A stretch of 18,339 nucleotides of DNA from an uncultured Eubacteriales bacterium (GCA_900549405.1 URNZ01000037.1:1-18339); one strand, 5' to 3'. Positions 7,296-14,402 are shown, counted from the stretch's first letter. Notes: generated by a model from the letters alone, not told the origin. Translations and numbers: made by a program.

Positions 7296-8651
7296 TTAGG
7301 ATTCGCTGTGCTGCCACTCGATGTCGCTGAAGGAGGTGAAGTCGGGCAGCCATTGCAGCTCGATGGTGCGGGTCTCGCCGTGGCGGTTTTTGGCGATGAT
7401 GCACTCGGCCAGGTTGGGGTTCTCTGTGTCCTTGTTGTAATAGCCCTCCCGATAGAGGAACATGACGATGTCGGCGTCCTGCTCGATGGCGCCCGACTCA
7501 CGCAGGTCAGACAGCATGGGCCGCTTGTCCGTGCGGGACTCGTTGGCACGGGACAGCTGGCTTAAGCACAGGACGGGGACGTTCAGCTCCTTGGCCATGA
7601 TCTTCAGGGAGCGGGAGATGTCAGAGACGATCTGCTGGCGGTTGTCCCCCTGGCGGGTCTTGCCCCCGGCGGACTGCATCAGCTGGAGGTAGTCGATGAC
7701 CACCAGCCCCAGGTCCTCTACCCGGCGGCACTTGGCGTTGATGTCGGCCACGGTGACGGAGGAGTCGTCGTCGATGAGGATGCGGGAGTGGTTCAACGAG
7801 TCGGCGGCCACGGCGATCTTGTCCCAGTCGTCGTCGGTGAGCTTGCCGGTGACCAGCTTTTTGTTGTCCACAAAGCACTCGCTGGAAATAAGGCGCAGGG
7901 CCAGTTGCTCCCGGCTCATCTCCAGGGAGAAGAAGGCCACCTGCTTGCCCGATTTTTTGCCCGCGTCCAGCAGGATGTTCAGGGCCATGGACGTCTTGCC
8001 CATGCCGGGACGGGCGGCCAGGAGGATGAGGTCGGACTTATTCAGGCCCGAGATGGCCCGGTCTAAGTCTCTCAGACCGGTGGACAGGCCGGGGATGGCG
8101 CTGTCGCTGGCGGCCAGCTCGGTCAGGCGGTCATACACGTCGATGATGACGTCGGAGATGGGGGTCAGGCCCCGGGCCGAGCGGCCCTGGCGGATGGCGT
8201 AAATGCGCTGCTCCGCCGCCTCCAGAATGTCCTGCCCGGTATCAGAGCCCTGGCGGACCATGTTCAGCAGGTCCCCCGCCGTCTCCGCCACCCGGCGCTG
8301 AAGGGTGTTGTCCTTCAGGATGTCGATATACTCTTTGACGTTGGCGGCGGTGGGGGTGGTGTCCATGAGCTGGAGGAGATAGCCCCGGGACTGGTTCTCG
8401 TCATAGACGCCGTTTTGCTTCATGTTCTCCAGGACTGTGACGGGGTCGATGGTCATGGAGTAGTTGAACATGGAGTAGATGGTCTCGTAGATGTCCCGGT
8501 TCTGCTGGAGATAGAAGTCGTCGGGACGGAGCTTGTCGATGACCTCGGGCACACAGCGGGGGTCGATGAGCATGGAGCCCAGAACGGCCTGCTCGGCCTC
8601 TACGCTGTGGGGCAGCTGGCGCAGCAGCAGCTCCTCCTCTTCCGTTGCCAT
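7296..8651 (-). CDS. dnaB: Replicative DNA helicase DnaB (DnaC in B. subtilis naming)
   Basis: The 451-residue hexameric helicase unwinds DNA at the replication fork and recruits primase. Its N-terminal DnaB domain (about 12-115, from LPHSVEAEQAVLGSML) is followed by a linker and a RecA-like motor. The motor has Walker A ARPGMGKT (213-220), Walker B LVVIDYLQLM (316-325), the LSQLSR motif and the C-terminal KNRHGETR arginine-finger region (421-428). I place the start at ATG 8651, because GGAGG (8660-8664) lies 8 bases upstream. A longer in-frame start at 8666 has no binding site and would place that GGAGG inside the coding region. It lies 119 bases after rplI, beyond a terminator-like hairpin, and no clear promoter of its own is visible. 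Partial readthrough is therefore possible. Confidence 0.97.
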   Translation of the reverse strand: MATEEEELLLRQLPHSVEAEQAVLGSMLIDPRCVPEVIDKLRPDDFYLQQNRDIYETIYSMFNYSMTIDPVTVLENMKQNGVYDENQSRGYLLQLMDTTPTAANVKEYIDILKDNTLQRRVAETAGDLLNMVRQGSDTGQDILEAAEQRIYAIRQGRSARGLTPISDVIIDVYDRLTELAASDSAIPGLSTGLRDLDRAISGLNKSDLILLAARPGMGKTSMALNILLDAGKKSGKQVAFFSLEMSREQLALRLISSECFVDNKKLVTGKLTDDDWDKIAVAADSLNHSRILIDDDSSVTVADINAKCRRVEDLGLVVIDYLQLMQSAGGKTRQGDNRQQIVSDISRSLKIMAKELNVPVLCLSQLSRANESRTDKRPMLSDLRESGAIEQDADIVMFLYREGYYNKDTENPNLAECIIAKNRHGETRTIELQWLPDFTSFSDIEWQHSES

Positions 8652-8699
8652 AGGGATCGCCTCCATATCTGGATCAAGCTGGATCAGGAAAAATAAAAA

Positions 8700-8744
8700 C
8701 AGGAAAAGTGAAGAAACGCGGCCAGGGTTCAGGTGGCCGCGTTT
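8700..8744 (-). terminator. Rho-independent terminator between rplI and dnaB
   Basis: AAACGCGGCCA (8714-8724) and TGGCCGCGTTT (8734-8744) form a perfect 11-bp stem around a nine-base loop. Read leftward, the stem ends in TTT and continues into the T-rich tract CTTCACTTTTCCTG. It starts 26 bases after the rplI stop. The interrupted T tract suggests incomplete termination, which would let some transcripts continue into dnaB. Confidence 0.7.
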
Positions 8745-8770
8745 TTGTCCGCTTTAGGAGCGGGAGAGAT

Positions 8771-9217
8771 TCAGGCTTCGGTGACCATGACGCTGACGGT
8801 GCCCACCACTTCATAGCCCAGCTTGGCCTTGATCTGATAGCCGCCGCAGGCCTTGATGGGCTCGTCCAGGACCAGCTTGGTCTTGGCGATGTTCACGCCG
8901 TACTGCTCAGAGAGGGCCTCGCTGACCTCCTTGGCGGTGACGGCGCCGAACAGACGGCCGCCCTCGCCGGCCTTGGCGGCGATCTTCACGGTCATGTCCT
9001 TCAGCTTTTTGGCGGTGGCCTCGGCCTCGGCCTTCTCGGCGGCCTCCTGGGCCTTGCGGGCCTTCTCCTGCTGCTTCATGGTGTTCAGGTTTTCGGCGGT
9101 GGCGATGACGGCCAGCTTTTTGGGCAGCAGGAAGTTGCGGGCATAGCCGTCGGACACCTCCACCAGCTGGCCCTTTTTGCCCTGGCTCTTAACGTCCTGA
9201 GTGAGAATGACTTTCAT
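8771..9217 (-). CDS. rplI: 50S ribosomal protein L9
   Basis: The 148-residue protein has the two-domain bL9 form. The N-terminal rRNA-binding domain MKVILTQDVKSQGKKGQLVEVSDGYARNFLLPKKLA is the family signature. A long Lys/Glu/Ala-rich connecting helix follows at about 45-75, then a C-terminal domain from about 80 to 148. bL9 sits at the base of the L1 stalk and affects frame maintenance and ribosome spacing. GGAGG (9226-9230 on this strand) lies 8 bases before the ATG. The gene follows gdpP and precedes dnaB, the same neighbours I recall in Bacillus, and ends 26 bases before a hairpin terminator. Confidence 0.98.
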   Translation of the reverse strand: MKVILTQDVKSQGKKGQLVEVSDGYARNFLLPKKLAVIATAENLNTMKQQEKARKAQEAAEKAEAEATAKKLKDMTVKIAAKAGEGGRLFGAVTAKEVSEALSEQYGVNIAKTKLVLDEPIKACGGYQIKAKLGYEVVGTVSVMVTEA

Positions 9218-9255
9218 AGTTAAAACCTCCGTGTTTTAGTGATGCGTGATGAGAT

Positions 9256-9299
9256 AGGAGTGATGAGTGAAGGGTTCAGACAAATCACTGATCACTCCT
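9256..9299. repeat. AGGAGTGATGAGTGA-type palindromic intergenic repeat
   Basis: AGGAGTGATGAGTGA (9256-9270) pairs with TCACTGATCACTCCT (9285-9299) in 14 of 15 positions around a 14-base loop. Variants of the same pentamer pattern extend on both sides (GATGCGTGATGAGATAGG, TGACTCCTAAC). It fills most of the gdpP-rplI gap, starts nine bases after the gdpP stop and lacks a following T tract on the minus strand. It therefore reads as a small repeat element and not a terminator. Confidence 0.6.
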
Positions 9300-9308
9300 G
9301 ACTCCTAA

Positions 9309-11291
9309 CTATTTTTCAAAGTATTGATCGATGGCTTCTTTCAGCGCCTGGGCCACCTCGTCCACGCTTTGGCCGGACACCTGGCCCCCTGCCGCTGCGG
9401 CGTTGCCGCCGCCGCCCAGTTTTTCCAGGATGACCTGGACGTTGGTGTCCCCCATGGAGCGGGCGGACAGATTCACCTTGTCCCCGTCGGGGGCGACCAC
9501 AAAGGAGGTGTCGATGCCCATGATGTTCAGCAGCTCGTCGGCGGCCTGGGCGGCGATGATCCGGTTCACCGGCTGGGGGCTGACGGCCAGGGCGATGTGG
9601 TCCCGATAGAGCTGGGCGTTCTGGATGAGGGCGTATTTGGCCACCGTGTCGGCCAGGTCGTTCTGATAGAGCTTTTTCACCTCGGCAGTGTCCGCGCCGG
9701 AGCGGCGGAGGAAGGCTGCCGCCTCGAAGGTGCGGCCACCGGTGCGCATGGTGAAGTTCTTGGTGTCCAGCACGATGCCGGCCAGCAGGGCCTCGGCCTC
9801 GGACCGCAGGATCTGGTTGGGCTCCACAATGTATTGCAGCAGCTCCGTGACCATCTCAGAGGCGGAGGAGGCATAGGGCTCGTGATAGTTCAGGGCGGCG
9901 CCTTCGATATAGGTGGCGGCCCGGCGGTGGTGGTCGATCACGGCCACCCGGTTGCAGGACTCCAGCAGCTCCGCCGCCTGGACCTGGTCGGGGCGATTGG
10001 TATCCACCACAACGGCCAGGGAGCGGGAGTCGGCGATGAGCAGGGCCTCCTGGGCGGTGAGGAAGCAGTCCTGATACTCGGGCAGGGGGGCCAGGCGGTC
10101 GATGAGCTCCTGAGCCGGGGGCGGCGAAGCCTCCTTGATGATGTGGACGGGGACGCCGTTTTTCCGGCACAGGGCGCACACGCCCGCCGCCGCGCCGATG
10201 CAGTCGTTATCCGGGGAGCGGTGGCCCATGATGAACACCTGGGAGGAGTCGGACACCAGAGCGGACAGGGCGTTGGCCATGACCCGGCTCTTTACTTTCG
10301 TGCGCTTCTCCGTCTCCTTGGAGCGGCCGCCGTAAAACTCGAAGGTGAACTTGTTGCGGATGACGGCCTGGTCGCCGCCCCGGGACAGGGCCATGTCGAT
10401 GGACAGGTTGGCAAACTGGAACAGCTCCCGATAGTTCTCACCGTCCTTGCCCACGCCGATGGACAATGTGGCGTTGATGCCGCTGGGGTTGACCACCTGG
10501 TGGATGGCGTCCAGAATGTCGAACTTGTCCTCCACGAACTTGGCCAGATATTGCTCGTCAAAGACGAAGAGATAGCGTTCCCGCTGATAGCGGCGGAGCA
10601 TACCGCCCGACTCGGCCACCCACTCGTCCAGGCGGGAGTCGATCTCGGACACCAGGGCAGAGCGCTGGTTCTCCGTCAGGTTTTTCATCAGCTCGTCATA
10701 GTTGTCCAGCAGCAGCACGGCGGCCACGGGGCGGGTGGCCTGATACTGGTCCCGGATGAGGGAGAACTCGGTCACGTCCACCCAATAGGTCGTGGCCAGA
10801 AAGCCGCCGCTGCGGCCCCCGGTGCGCACCAGATGGCCAAAGACCAAAAACCGGCGGCTGCCATACTCCACCTCGGTGGGGCACTCGGTTTTGCCCTCCA
10901 TGAGCCACCGGGAGTCGAAGCCGGGGATGAGGGCGGACAGCTTGGCATCGAACAGGTGCTCCCGCTCGCCGGTGAGCTGGAGAAAGCGGTCGTTGGTCCA
11001 GATGATGTCGTCGCTCTCCGGGCGGAAGATGATCATGGGCAGGGGGGAGTTGGCCATGGTATCCTTGGTGGCGGTATCCACCGTGCCGGTGACGTTTTCC
11101 AGATAGCGGGCGATCTCCCGGCGGCAGCGATTAGAGTGCTGCCGGCTGTAGACAGACAGGGCCAGGACCACGGCCAATTCGACCACGGCCAGGGGGATGG
11201 AGAAAAAAGCGGAGATCAGGGCGAACAGGACCAGACAGACGAAATACAGCTGAAAGCTGGGTTGAAGCAGCCGCGCAAGTTTCCGGTTCAA
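9309..11291 (-). CDS. gdpP: Cyclic-di-AMP phosphodiesterase GdpP (PAS, degenerate GGDEF, DHH-DHHA1)
   Basis: The 660-residue membrane protein should hydrolyse c-di-AMP to pApA and so control potassium and osmotic balance, cell wall stress and beta-lactam tolerance. Two TM segments lie at about 14-31 and 33-48. A PAS-like domain covers about 80-175 and a degenerate GGDEF domain about 185-315 (RGGDQAVI where the signature would be). A DHH domain then shows GHRSPDND (356-363), VVVDTNRPD (428-435), IDHHRR (452-457) and Asp509; its likely Mn2+ ligands are His357, Asp361, Asp363, Asp430, His454 and Asp509. The DHHA1 motif reads GGGGN (626-630), with Asn630 where His is usual. The start codon is TTG at 11291, with AGGAGA 8 bases upstream; the nearby ATG at 11310 is out of frame. 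It heads the gdpP-rplI-dnaB group behind its own promoter. Confidence 0.95.
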   Translation of the reverse strand: MNRKLARLLQPSFQLYFVCLVLFALISAFFSIPLAVVELAVVLALSVYSRQHSNRCRREIARYLENVTGTVDTATKDTMANSPLPMIIFRPESDDIIWTNDRFLQLTGEREHLFDAKLSALIPGFDSRWLMEGKTECPTEVEYGSRRFLVFGHLVRTGGRSGGFLATTYWVDVTEFSLIRDQYQATRPVAAVLLLDNYDELMKNLTENQRSALVSEIDSRLDEWVAESGGMLRRYQRERYLFVFDEQYLAKFVEDKFDILDAIHQVVNPSGINATLSIGVGKDGENYRELFQFANLSIDMALSRGGDQAVIRNKFTFEFYGGRSKETEKRTKVKSRVMANALSALVSDSSQVFIMGHRSPDNDCIGAAAGVCALCRKNGVPVHIIKEASPPPAQELIDRLAPLPEYQDCFLTAQEALLIADSRSLAVVVDTNRPDQVQAAELLESCNRVAVIDHHRRAATYIEGAALNYHEPYASSASEMVTELLQYIVEPNQILRSEAEALLAGIVLDTKNFTMRTGGRTFEAAAFLRRSGADTAEVKKLYQNDLADTVAKYALIQNAQLYRDHIALAVSPQPVNRIIAAQAADELLNIMGIDTSFVVAPDGDKVNLSARSMGDTNVQVILEKLGGGGNAAAAGGQVSGQSVDEVAQALKEAIDQYFEK

Positions 11292-11369
11292 TGGGGACGT
11301 CTCCTTTCATAGGCGGGACAAGGCCCACGTCACTCCCCCGCGCGGGGAGAAAAGGGGAAAATACAAGCC

Positions 11370-11398
11370 ATTATAACAGATGCGACGGGGGAAAACAA
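11370..11398 (-). promoter_or_regulatory. Extended -10 promoter of gdpP
   Basis: On the minus strand the sequence TGTTATAAT gives a perfect -10 (11370-11375) with the TGn extension. A weak -35, TTGTTT (11393-11398), sits at a 17-base spacing. Transcription would start near 11363 and produce a leader of about 70 bases. The leader contains a 6-bp GC hairpin, CTCCCC/GGGGAG (11333-11349). Confidence 0.75.
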
Positions 11399-11403
11399 GT
11401 CTG

Positions 11404-12147
11404 TCAGCCCTGGGCACGGAGCAGCTGCTCCACCTGCCGGAGCTGCTCCACCGTGTTCACGCCCAGCATCTCGTCGGGGGCGCAGGTGTCGCACAGGCCC
11501 ACCCGCAGGCCCTGGGCCTTCAGCAGGGCGGGGACGTCGGTGAGGTACAGCTCCCCCTGGGCGTTGTTGTTGTTCAGCTGGTCCAGCACCCGCAGCAGGG
11601 CGGGGACGTGGAAGACATAGGTGCCGGTGTTCACCTCGGTGACGGCGGCCTGCTCCGGGGTGCAGTCCCGGGCCTCCACGATGCAGCGGAAGGTGCCGTC
11701 ATTCTCCCGCAGCACCCGGCCATAGCTGCCCCCCTCGTCCAGGCGGGCGGAGAGCATGGTGCAGGCGTTGCCCTGACTGAGATGGGTGTCCACCAGGGCG
11801 CGGAAGGTCTCCTGCCGCATCATGGGCGCGTCGCCGCAGCAGACGATGAGATGGCCGTCGAAGCCCTTCAGCAGGGGGGCGGCATACTGCACGGCCCCGC
11901 CGGTGCCGTTTAACGTCTCCTGCACGGCGTGGGGGTACTGGGGGAAGGCCTCCAGCACCTTCTCCTTCTTCCAGCCCACTACCAAAATGATATCCTCCGG
12001 GGGGAGGAAGGACAGGCCCCGCAGCACATAATAGAGCAGGGGGTGGCCGTCCGCCTGACGCATGACCTTGGGCAGGTCGATGCCCTCGGTCTGCAAACGG
12101 GTGCCCTTGCCGGCGGCCAGCACCAGGGCCTTTACATTATGATCCAT
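11404..12147 (-). CDS. Single-domain GlmU-like N-acetylglucosamine-1-phosphate uridylyltransferase
   Basis: The 247-residue protein matches the N-terminal pyrophosphorylase half of GlmU, which makes UDP-GlcNAc from UTP and GlcNAc-1-P for peptidoglycan. The nucleotide-binding signature is LAAGKGTRLQ (10-19) and LPKVM follows at 25-29. NGTGGAVQYA (80-89), CCGDAPMM with Asp106, SYGRV, the VNTGTYVF segment (172-179), GELYLTDV (198-205) and GVN with Asn231 all match GlmU positions. Asp106 and Asn231 are the expected Mg2+ ligands. It stops where the left-handed beta-helix acetyltransferase domain would begin, so it cannot supply the acetylation step. The sugar specificity is therefore an inference, and a related nucleotidyltransferase is possible. 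The start has AAGGAGA upstream. It lies between thiN and gdpP, with no clear promoter of its own. Confidence 0.82.
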   Translation of the reverse strand: MDHNVKALVLAAGKGTRLQTEGIDLPKVMRQADGHPLLYYVLRGLSFLPPEDIILVVGWKKEKVLEAFPQYPHAVQETLNGTGGAVQYAAPLLKGFDGHLIVCCGDAPMMRQETFRALVDTHLSQGNACTMLSARLDEGGSYGRVLRENDGTFRCIVEARDCTPEQAAVTEVNTGTYVFHVPALLRVLDQLNNNNAQGELYLTDVPALLKAQGLRVGLCDTCAPDEMLGVNTVEQLRQVEQLLRAQG

Positions 12148-12175
12148 GTGAAAGTCTCCTTTGTTTTTTAAACCG

Positions 12176-12293
12176 GAATCCCCCCGCCGCTTCGCGGCCC
12201 TCCCCCCTTTGACAAGGGGGGCTGATGATGCGGCTTTTTAGGCCCCCTTGTTAAAGGGGGCTGTCAGCGCCGAAGGCGATGACTGAGGGATTC
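12176..12293. repeat. Palindromic repeat element with GAATCCC/GGGATTC ends (family B)
   Basis: The element is bounded by GAATCCC (12176-12182) and GGGATTC (12287-12293). Inside are two adjacent perfect 8-bp hairpins: CCCCCCTT-TGAC-AAGGGGGG (12202-12221) and GCCCCCTT-GTTA-AAGGGGGC (12242-12261). It fills the thiN to GlmU-like gap and starts 10 bases after the thiN stop. No coding potential. It resembles non-autonomous repeats that I associate with Oscillospiraceae, but that comparison is from memory. On the minus strand the hairpins could also limit readthrough from thiN. Confidence 0.7.
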
Positions 12294-12303
12294 GTCCTCT
12301 AAT

Positions 12304-12987
12304 TTACAGCGCCTCGTTCCTGGTCCAGAGCTTGGGCAGGCGGAGGTAGAAGTCCCCCTTGTCCTCCCAGACCAGCAGCAGGCAGCCGTCCTTGACGGAG
12401 ACGGCGGCGGGCTGATCGGGAAGAAACTCGTTGCTCACGCCGATGGGGAAGCTGCTGGTCATGTTATAGTCGGTGAGGGGGTATTTCAAATTGGACAGGG
12501 TGACCCCGTGGGCTGCGCCGCTGCTGCACAGCACGGACAGATAGCCGGACATGGCGGGGGGGAAGGTGAGGGAGCCGTCCCGCAGGGCGGTGACGACGGT
12601 CTTCTCTCCGGCCAGAAAGCCCACGGCCCCCTGGGTGCTCAGCCAGTCCAGCAGCTGGAGGTTGCCCAGGGTGTGCTCCAGCCGCCCGCCCAGGCCGCCC
12701 AGCAGCACAAAGCGGCGATAGCCCATGTCCAGGCCACGGCGCAGGGCGAAGACCATGTCGGTGTCGTCCTTCTCGGCGGGGAGCCGGGTGACGTTGGGGT
12801 GCTGGGGCATATAGCCCAGGGAGTCGAAGTCGCCCACCACCAGGTCGGGGGTGACGCCATAGGCCATGAGGGAGTCATAGCCCCGGTCAGCGGCGATGAC
12901 ATAGTCCCCGGGGGCGGGGGAGGGGCGCAGGGACAGGGACAGAGACATGGCCCCCACTACGTAACAGATGCGGTCTTGATTTGCCAT
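12304..12987 (-). CDS. thiN: Thiamine pyrophosphokinase
   Basis: The 227-residue enzyme transfers pyrophosphate from ATP to thiamine, giving the cofactor thiamine diphosphate directly. Signatures of the family appear in order: AADRGYDSL (32-40), PDLVVGDFDSLG (47-58), EKDDTDMVFAL (72-82), GGLGGRLEHTLGN (97-109) and SNEF (185-188). The usual GGRxDH reads GGRLEH, a conservative change. A beta-sandwich thiamine-binding domain occupies about 140-215. The length is typical. AAGGAAGG precedes the ATG, and the promoter is at 13086-13114 with a structured leader. I see no TPP riboswitch. In B. subtilis thiN is near rpe and rsgA; here it instead neighbours a divergent cysteine desulfurase. Confidence 0.93.
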   Translation of the reverse strand: MANQDRICYVVGAMSLSLSLRPSPAPGDYVIAADRGYDSLMAYGVTPDLVVGDFDSLGYMPQHPNVTRLPAEKDDTDMVFALRRGLDMGYRRFVLLGGLGGRLEHTLGNLQLLDWLSTQGAVGFLAGEKTVVTALRDGSLTFPPAMSGYLSVLCSSGAAHGVTLSNLKYPLTDYNMTSSFPIGVSNEFLPDQPAAVSVKDGCLLLVWEDKGDFYLRLPKLWTRNEAL

Positions 12988-13020
12988 AACGGACCTTCCT
13001 TAATTCACTGCGTTTTCTGA

Positions 13021-13072
13021 TCCACCGCCGCCGGGAAAGGGAATCATATCGGGTTCGGCGGCTTGAGGTGGA
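13021..13072 (-). promoter_or_regulatory. Structured 5' leader of thiN
   Basis: Within the roughly 90-base leader, TCCACC-GCCGCCG (13021-13033) can pair with CGGCGGC (13056-13062) and GGTGGA (13067-13072). This forms a 13-bp stem with a TTGA bulge and a 22-base loop. It does not show the CTGAGA and ACCTGA elements of the TPP riboswitch. It may be a mere stability or translation-control hairpin. Confidence 0.4.
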
Positions 13073-13085
13073 GCGAATCAAATTC

Positions 13086-13114
13086 ATTATAGCACAGATG
13101 CTTCCGCTTTTGAA
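13086..13114 (-). promoter_or_regulatory. Extended -10 promoter of thiN
   Basis: On the minus strand TGCTATAAT contains a perfect -10 (13086-13091) with TGn extension. TTCAAA (13109-13114) serves as a -35 at 17 bases and matches TTGACA in four positions. It is divergent from the cysteine desulfurase promoter, with about 50 bases between the two -35 elements. Confidence 0.8.
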
Positions 13115-13166
13115 ATAGGAAAGACATATTTGAGGCCCTTTTCTGCAAAATTTCCTGGGGGAGCCG

Positions 13167-13195
13167 TTGACTTTCCTGATGGCAGCAGATAGAAT
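13167..13195 (+). promoter_or_regulatory. Sigma-A-type promoter of the cysteine desulfurase gene
   Basis: TTGACT (13167-13172) and TAGAAT (13190-13195) each match the consensus in five of six positions and are separated by exactly 17 bases. Transcription should start near 13202, giving a leader of about 58 bases. This also argues against an upstream in-frame TTG at 13167 as the start codon. Confidence 0.85.
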
Positions 13196-13215
13196 GATAA
13201 CGCGATCGGAAAAAC

Positions 13216-13240
13216 GGGCGGCTTTGGCCGCCCTTGATTT
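13216..13240. terminator. Terminator-like hairpin in the cysteine desulfurase leader
   Basis: GGGCGGC (13216-13222) and GCCGCCC (13227-13233) form a perfect 7-bp stem with a TTTG loop, followed by TTGATTTT on the plus strand. On the minus strand the same stem is followed by GTTTTT. It lies between the promoter and the ribosome binding site GGGAGA (13246-13251). It could be an attenuator of the desulfurase gene or could stop antisense transcription towards thiN. Confidence 0.5.
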
Positions 13241-13259
13241 TCATACGGGAGACAAGAAC

Positions 13260-14402
13260 ATGACGGGACATTATTTGGATAACGCGGCCACCACCCCCGT
13301 GCGCATGGAGGCAGCCCAGGCGGCCATGAAGGCCATGACGGAGGAGTGGGGTAATCCCTCCGCCCGCCACGCCCTGGGCAGCCAGGCGGCGGAGCGGGTG
13401 AAGCAGTGGCGGGGAGAGATCGCCGCCGGACTGGGCTGTCTGCCCGAGGAGGTGGTCTTTACCTCCTGCGGAACAGAGAGCGACAACTGGGCCATTCAGG
13501 CCGCCGCCGAGCTGGGCAAGCGGAAGGGGAAGCACATCATCACCACCGCCATCGAGCACGCGGCGGTGCTGGAGCCCTGCCGGGCCCTGGAGCGGGAGGG
13601 CTATGAGGTGACCTATCTCCAGCCCGACCGGAGCGGGAATATTACCGCCCGGCAGGTGAAGGAGGCCCTGCGGCCGGACACCATTCTGGTGTCCATGATG
13701 CTGGTGAACAACGAGCTGGGCACCATTCTCCCGGTGGCGGAGACGGCCCGGGTACTGAAAGAGGCCGGCAGCGGGGTGCTGCTCCACTGCGACGGGGTGC
13801 AGGGCTTTTTAAAGGTGCCCTTTACCCCGAAAGAGCTGGGGGTGGACATGCTGAGTATCAGCGGCCACAAGATCCACGCCCCCAAGGGCATCGGGGCCAT
13901 GTATATTCGGAAGGGCCTGAAAATTTCGCCCTTCATCCGGGGCGGCGGACAGGAGAACGGCCTGCGCTCGGGCACCGAGGCCACGGGGCAGCTGGCCGCC
14001 CTGGCCGCCGCCGTTACCGCCGGACGGGCTACCCTGGAGCGGGACCTGGCCGCCATGGCCGACCTGAAGCAGTATGCCGTTGATCGGCTAAAGAGCGCCG
14101 TCCCCCGGGGGAAGGTGCTGGTGGAGGGGGGCGCGCCCCACATTTTGCCCATCAGCCTGGTGGGCTATAAGAGCGAGGTGGTGGTGCGCTTTTTAAGCGA
14201 CCGGGGGGTGTATATCTCCTCCGGCTCCGCCTGCCACAAGGGCAAGCCCAGCCATGTGTATGCCGCCCTGAAGCTCCCAAAAAAGGAGCAGGACGGAGCC
14301 CTGCGGCTGAGCTTCTCCTATGACACCACCCGGGAGGATATCGATGCCCTGGTGGAGGGGCTGCAGGCGGCTCAGGCGCAGCTGTTCCCCTCTATGTCTT
14401 AA
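13260..14402 (+). CDS. Cysteine desulfurase (NifS/IscS family)
   Basis: This 380-residue PLP enzyme takes sulfur from cysteine as a persulfide, leaving alanine, for iron-sulfur clusters or thiolation. It begins YLDNAATTPV, the family signature. Lys204 in SGHKIHAPKG should bind PLP. His100 in AIEHAAV, Asp178 and Gln181 in HCDGVQ are the expected cofactor contacts. Cys325 in SSGSACHKGKPSH is the persulfide-forming residue. The GGGQENGLRSGTE segment (228-240) is also typical. ATG 13260 was chosen because CGGGAGA is 8 bases upstream and the promoter and transcription start lie inside the longer in-frame reading. No IscU, thiI or mnmA is adjacent, so the sulfur acceptor is unknown, and I give no gene symbol. 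A MATE gene follows after 39 bases, probably cotranscribed. Confidence 0.94.
   Translation: MTGHYLDNAATTPVRMEAAQAAMKAMTEEWGNPSARHALGSQAAERVKQWRGEIAAGLGCLPEEVVFTSCGTESDNWAIQAAAELGKRKGKHIITTAIEHAAVLEPCRALEREGYEVTYLQPDRSGNITARQVKEALRPDTILVSMMLVNNELGTILPVAETARVLKEAGSGVLLHCDGVQGFLKVPFTPKELGVDMLSISGHKIHAPKGIGAMYIRKGLKISPFIRGGGQENGLRSGTEATGQLAALAAAVTAGRATLERDLAAMADLKQYAVDRLKSAVPRGKVLVEGGAPHILPISLVGYKSEVVVRFLSDRGVYISSGSACHKGKPSHVYAALKLPKKEQDGALRLSFSYDTTREDIDALVEGLQAAQAQLFPSMS

Noticed and set aside
8652..8666. ATG 8666 as the dnaB start
   Set aside because: No upstream Shine-Dalgarno. The GGAGG at 8660-8664 would then be coding, whereas it is ideally placed for ATG 8651.
9324..11312. A 662-codon open frame on the plus strand opposite gdpP
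   Set aside because: Its translation is low-complexity (Gly, Val, His, Gln rich) with no family motif. It mirrors a well-supported gene; in DNA with strong G/C third positions, the opposite strand often stays open.
12988..13085. TPP riboswitch before thiN
   Set aside because: Neither the CTGAGA nor the ACCTGA conserved elements are present; only a simple bulged stem is seen.
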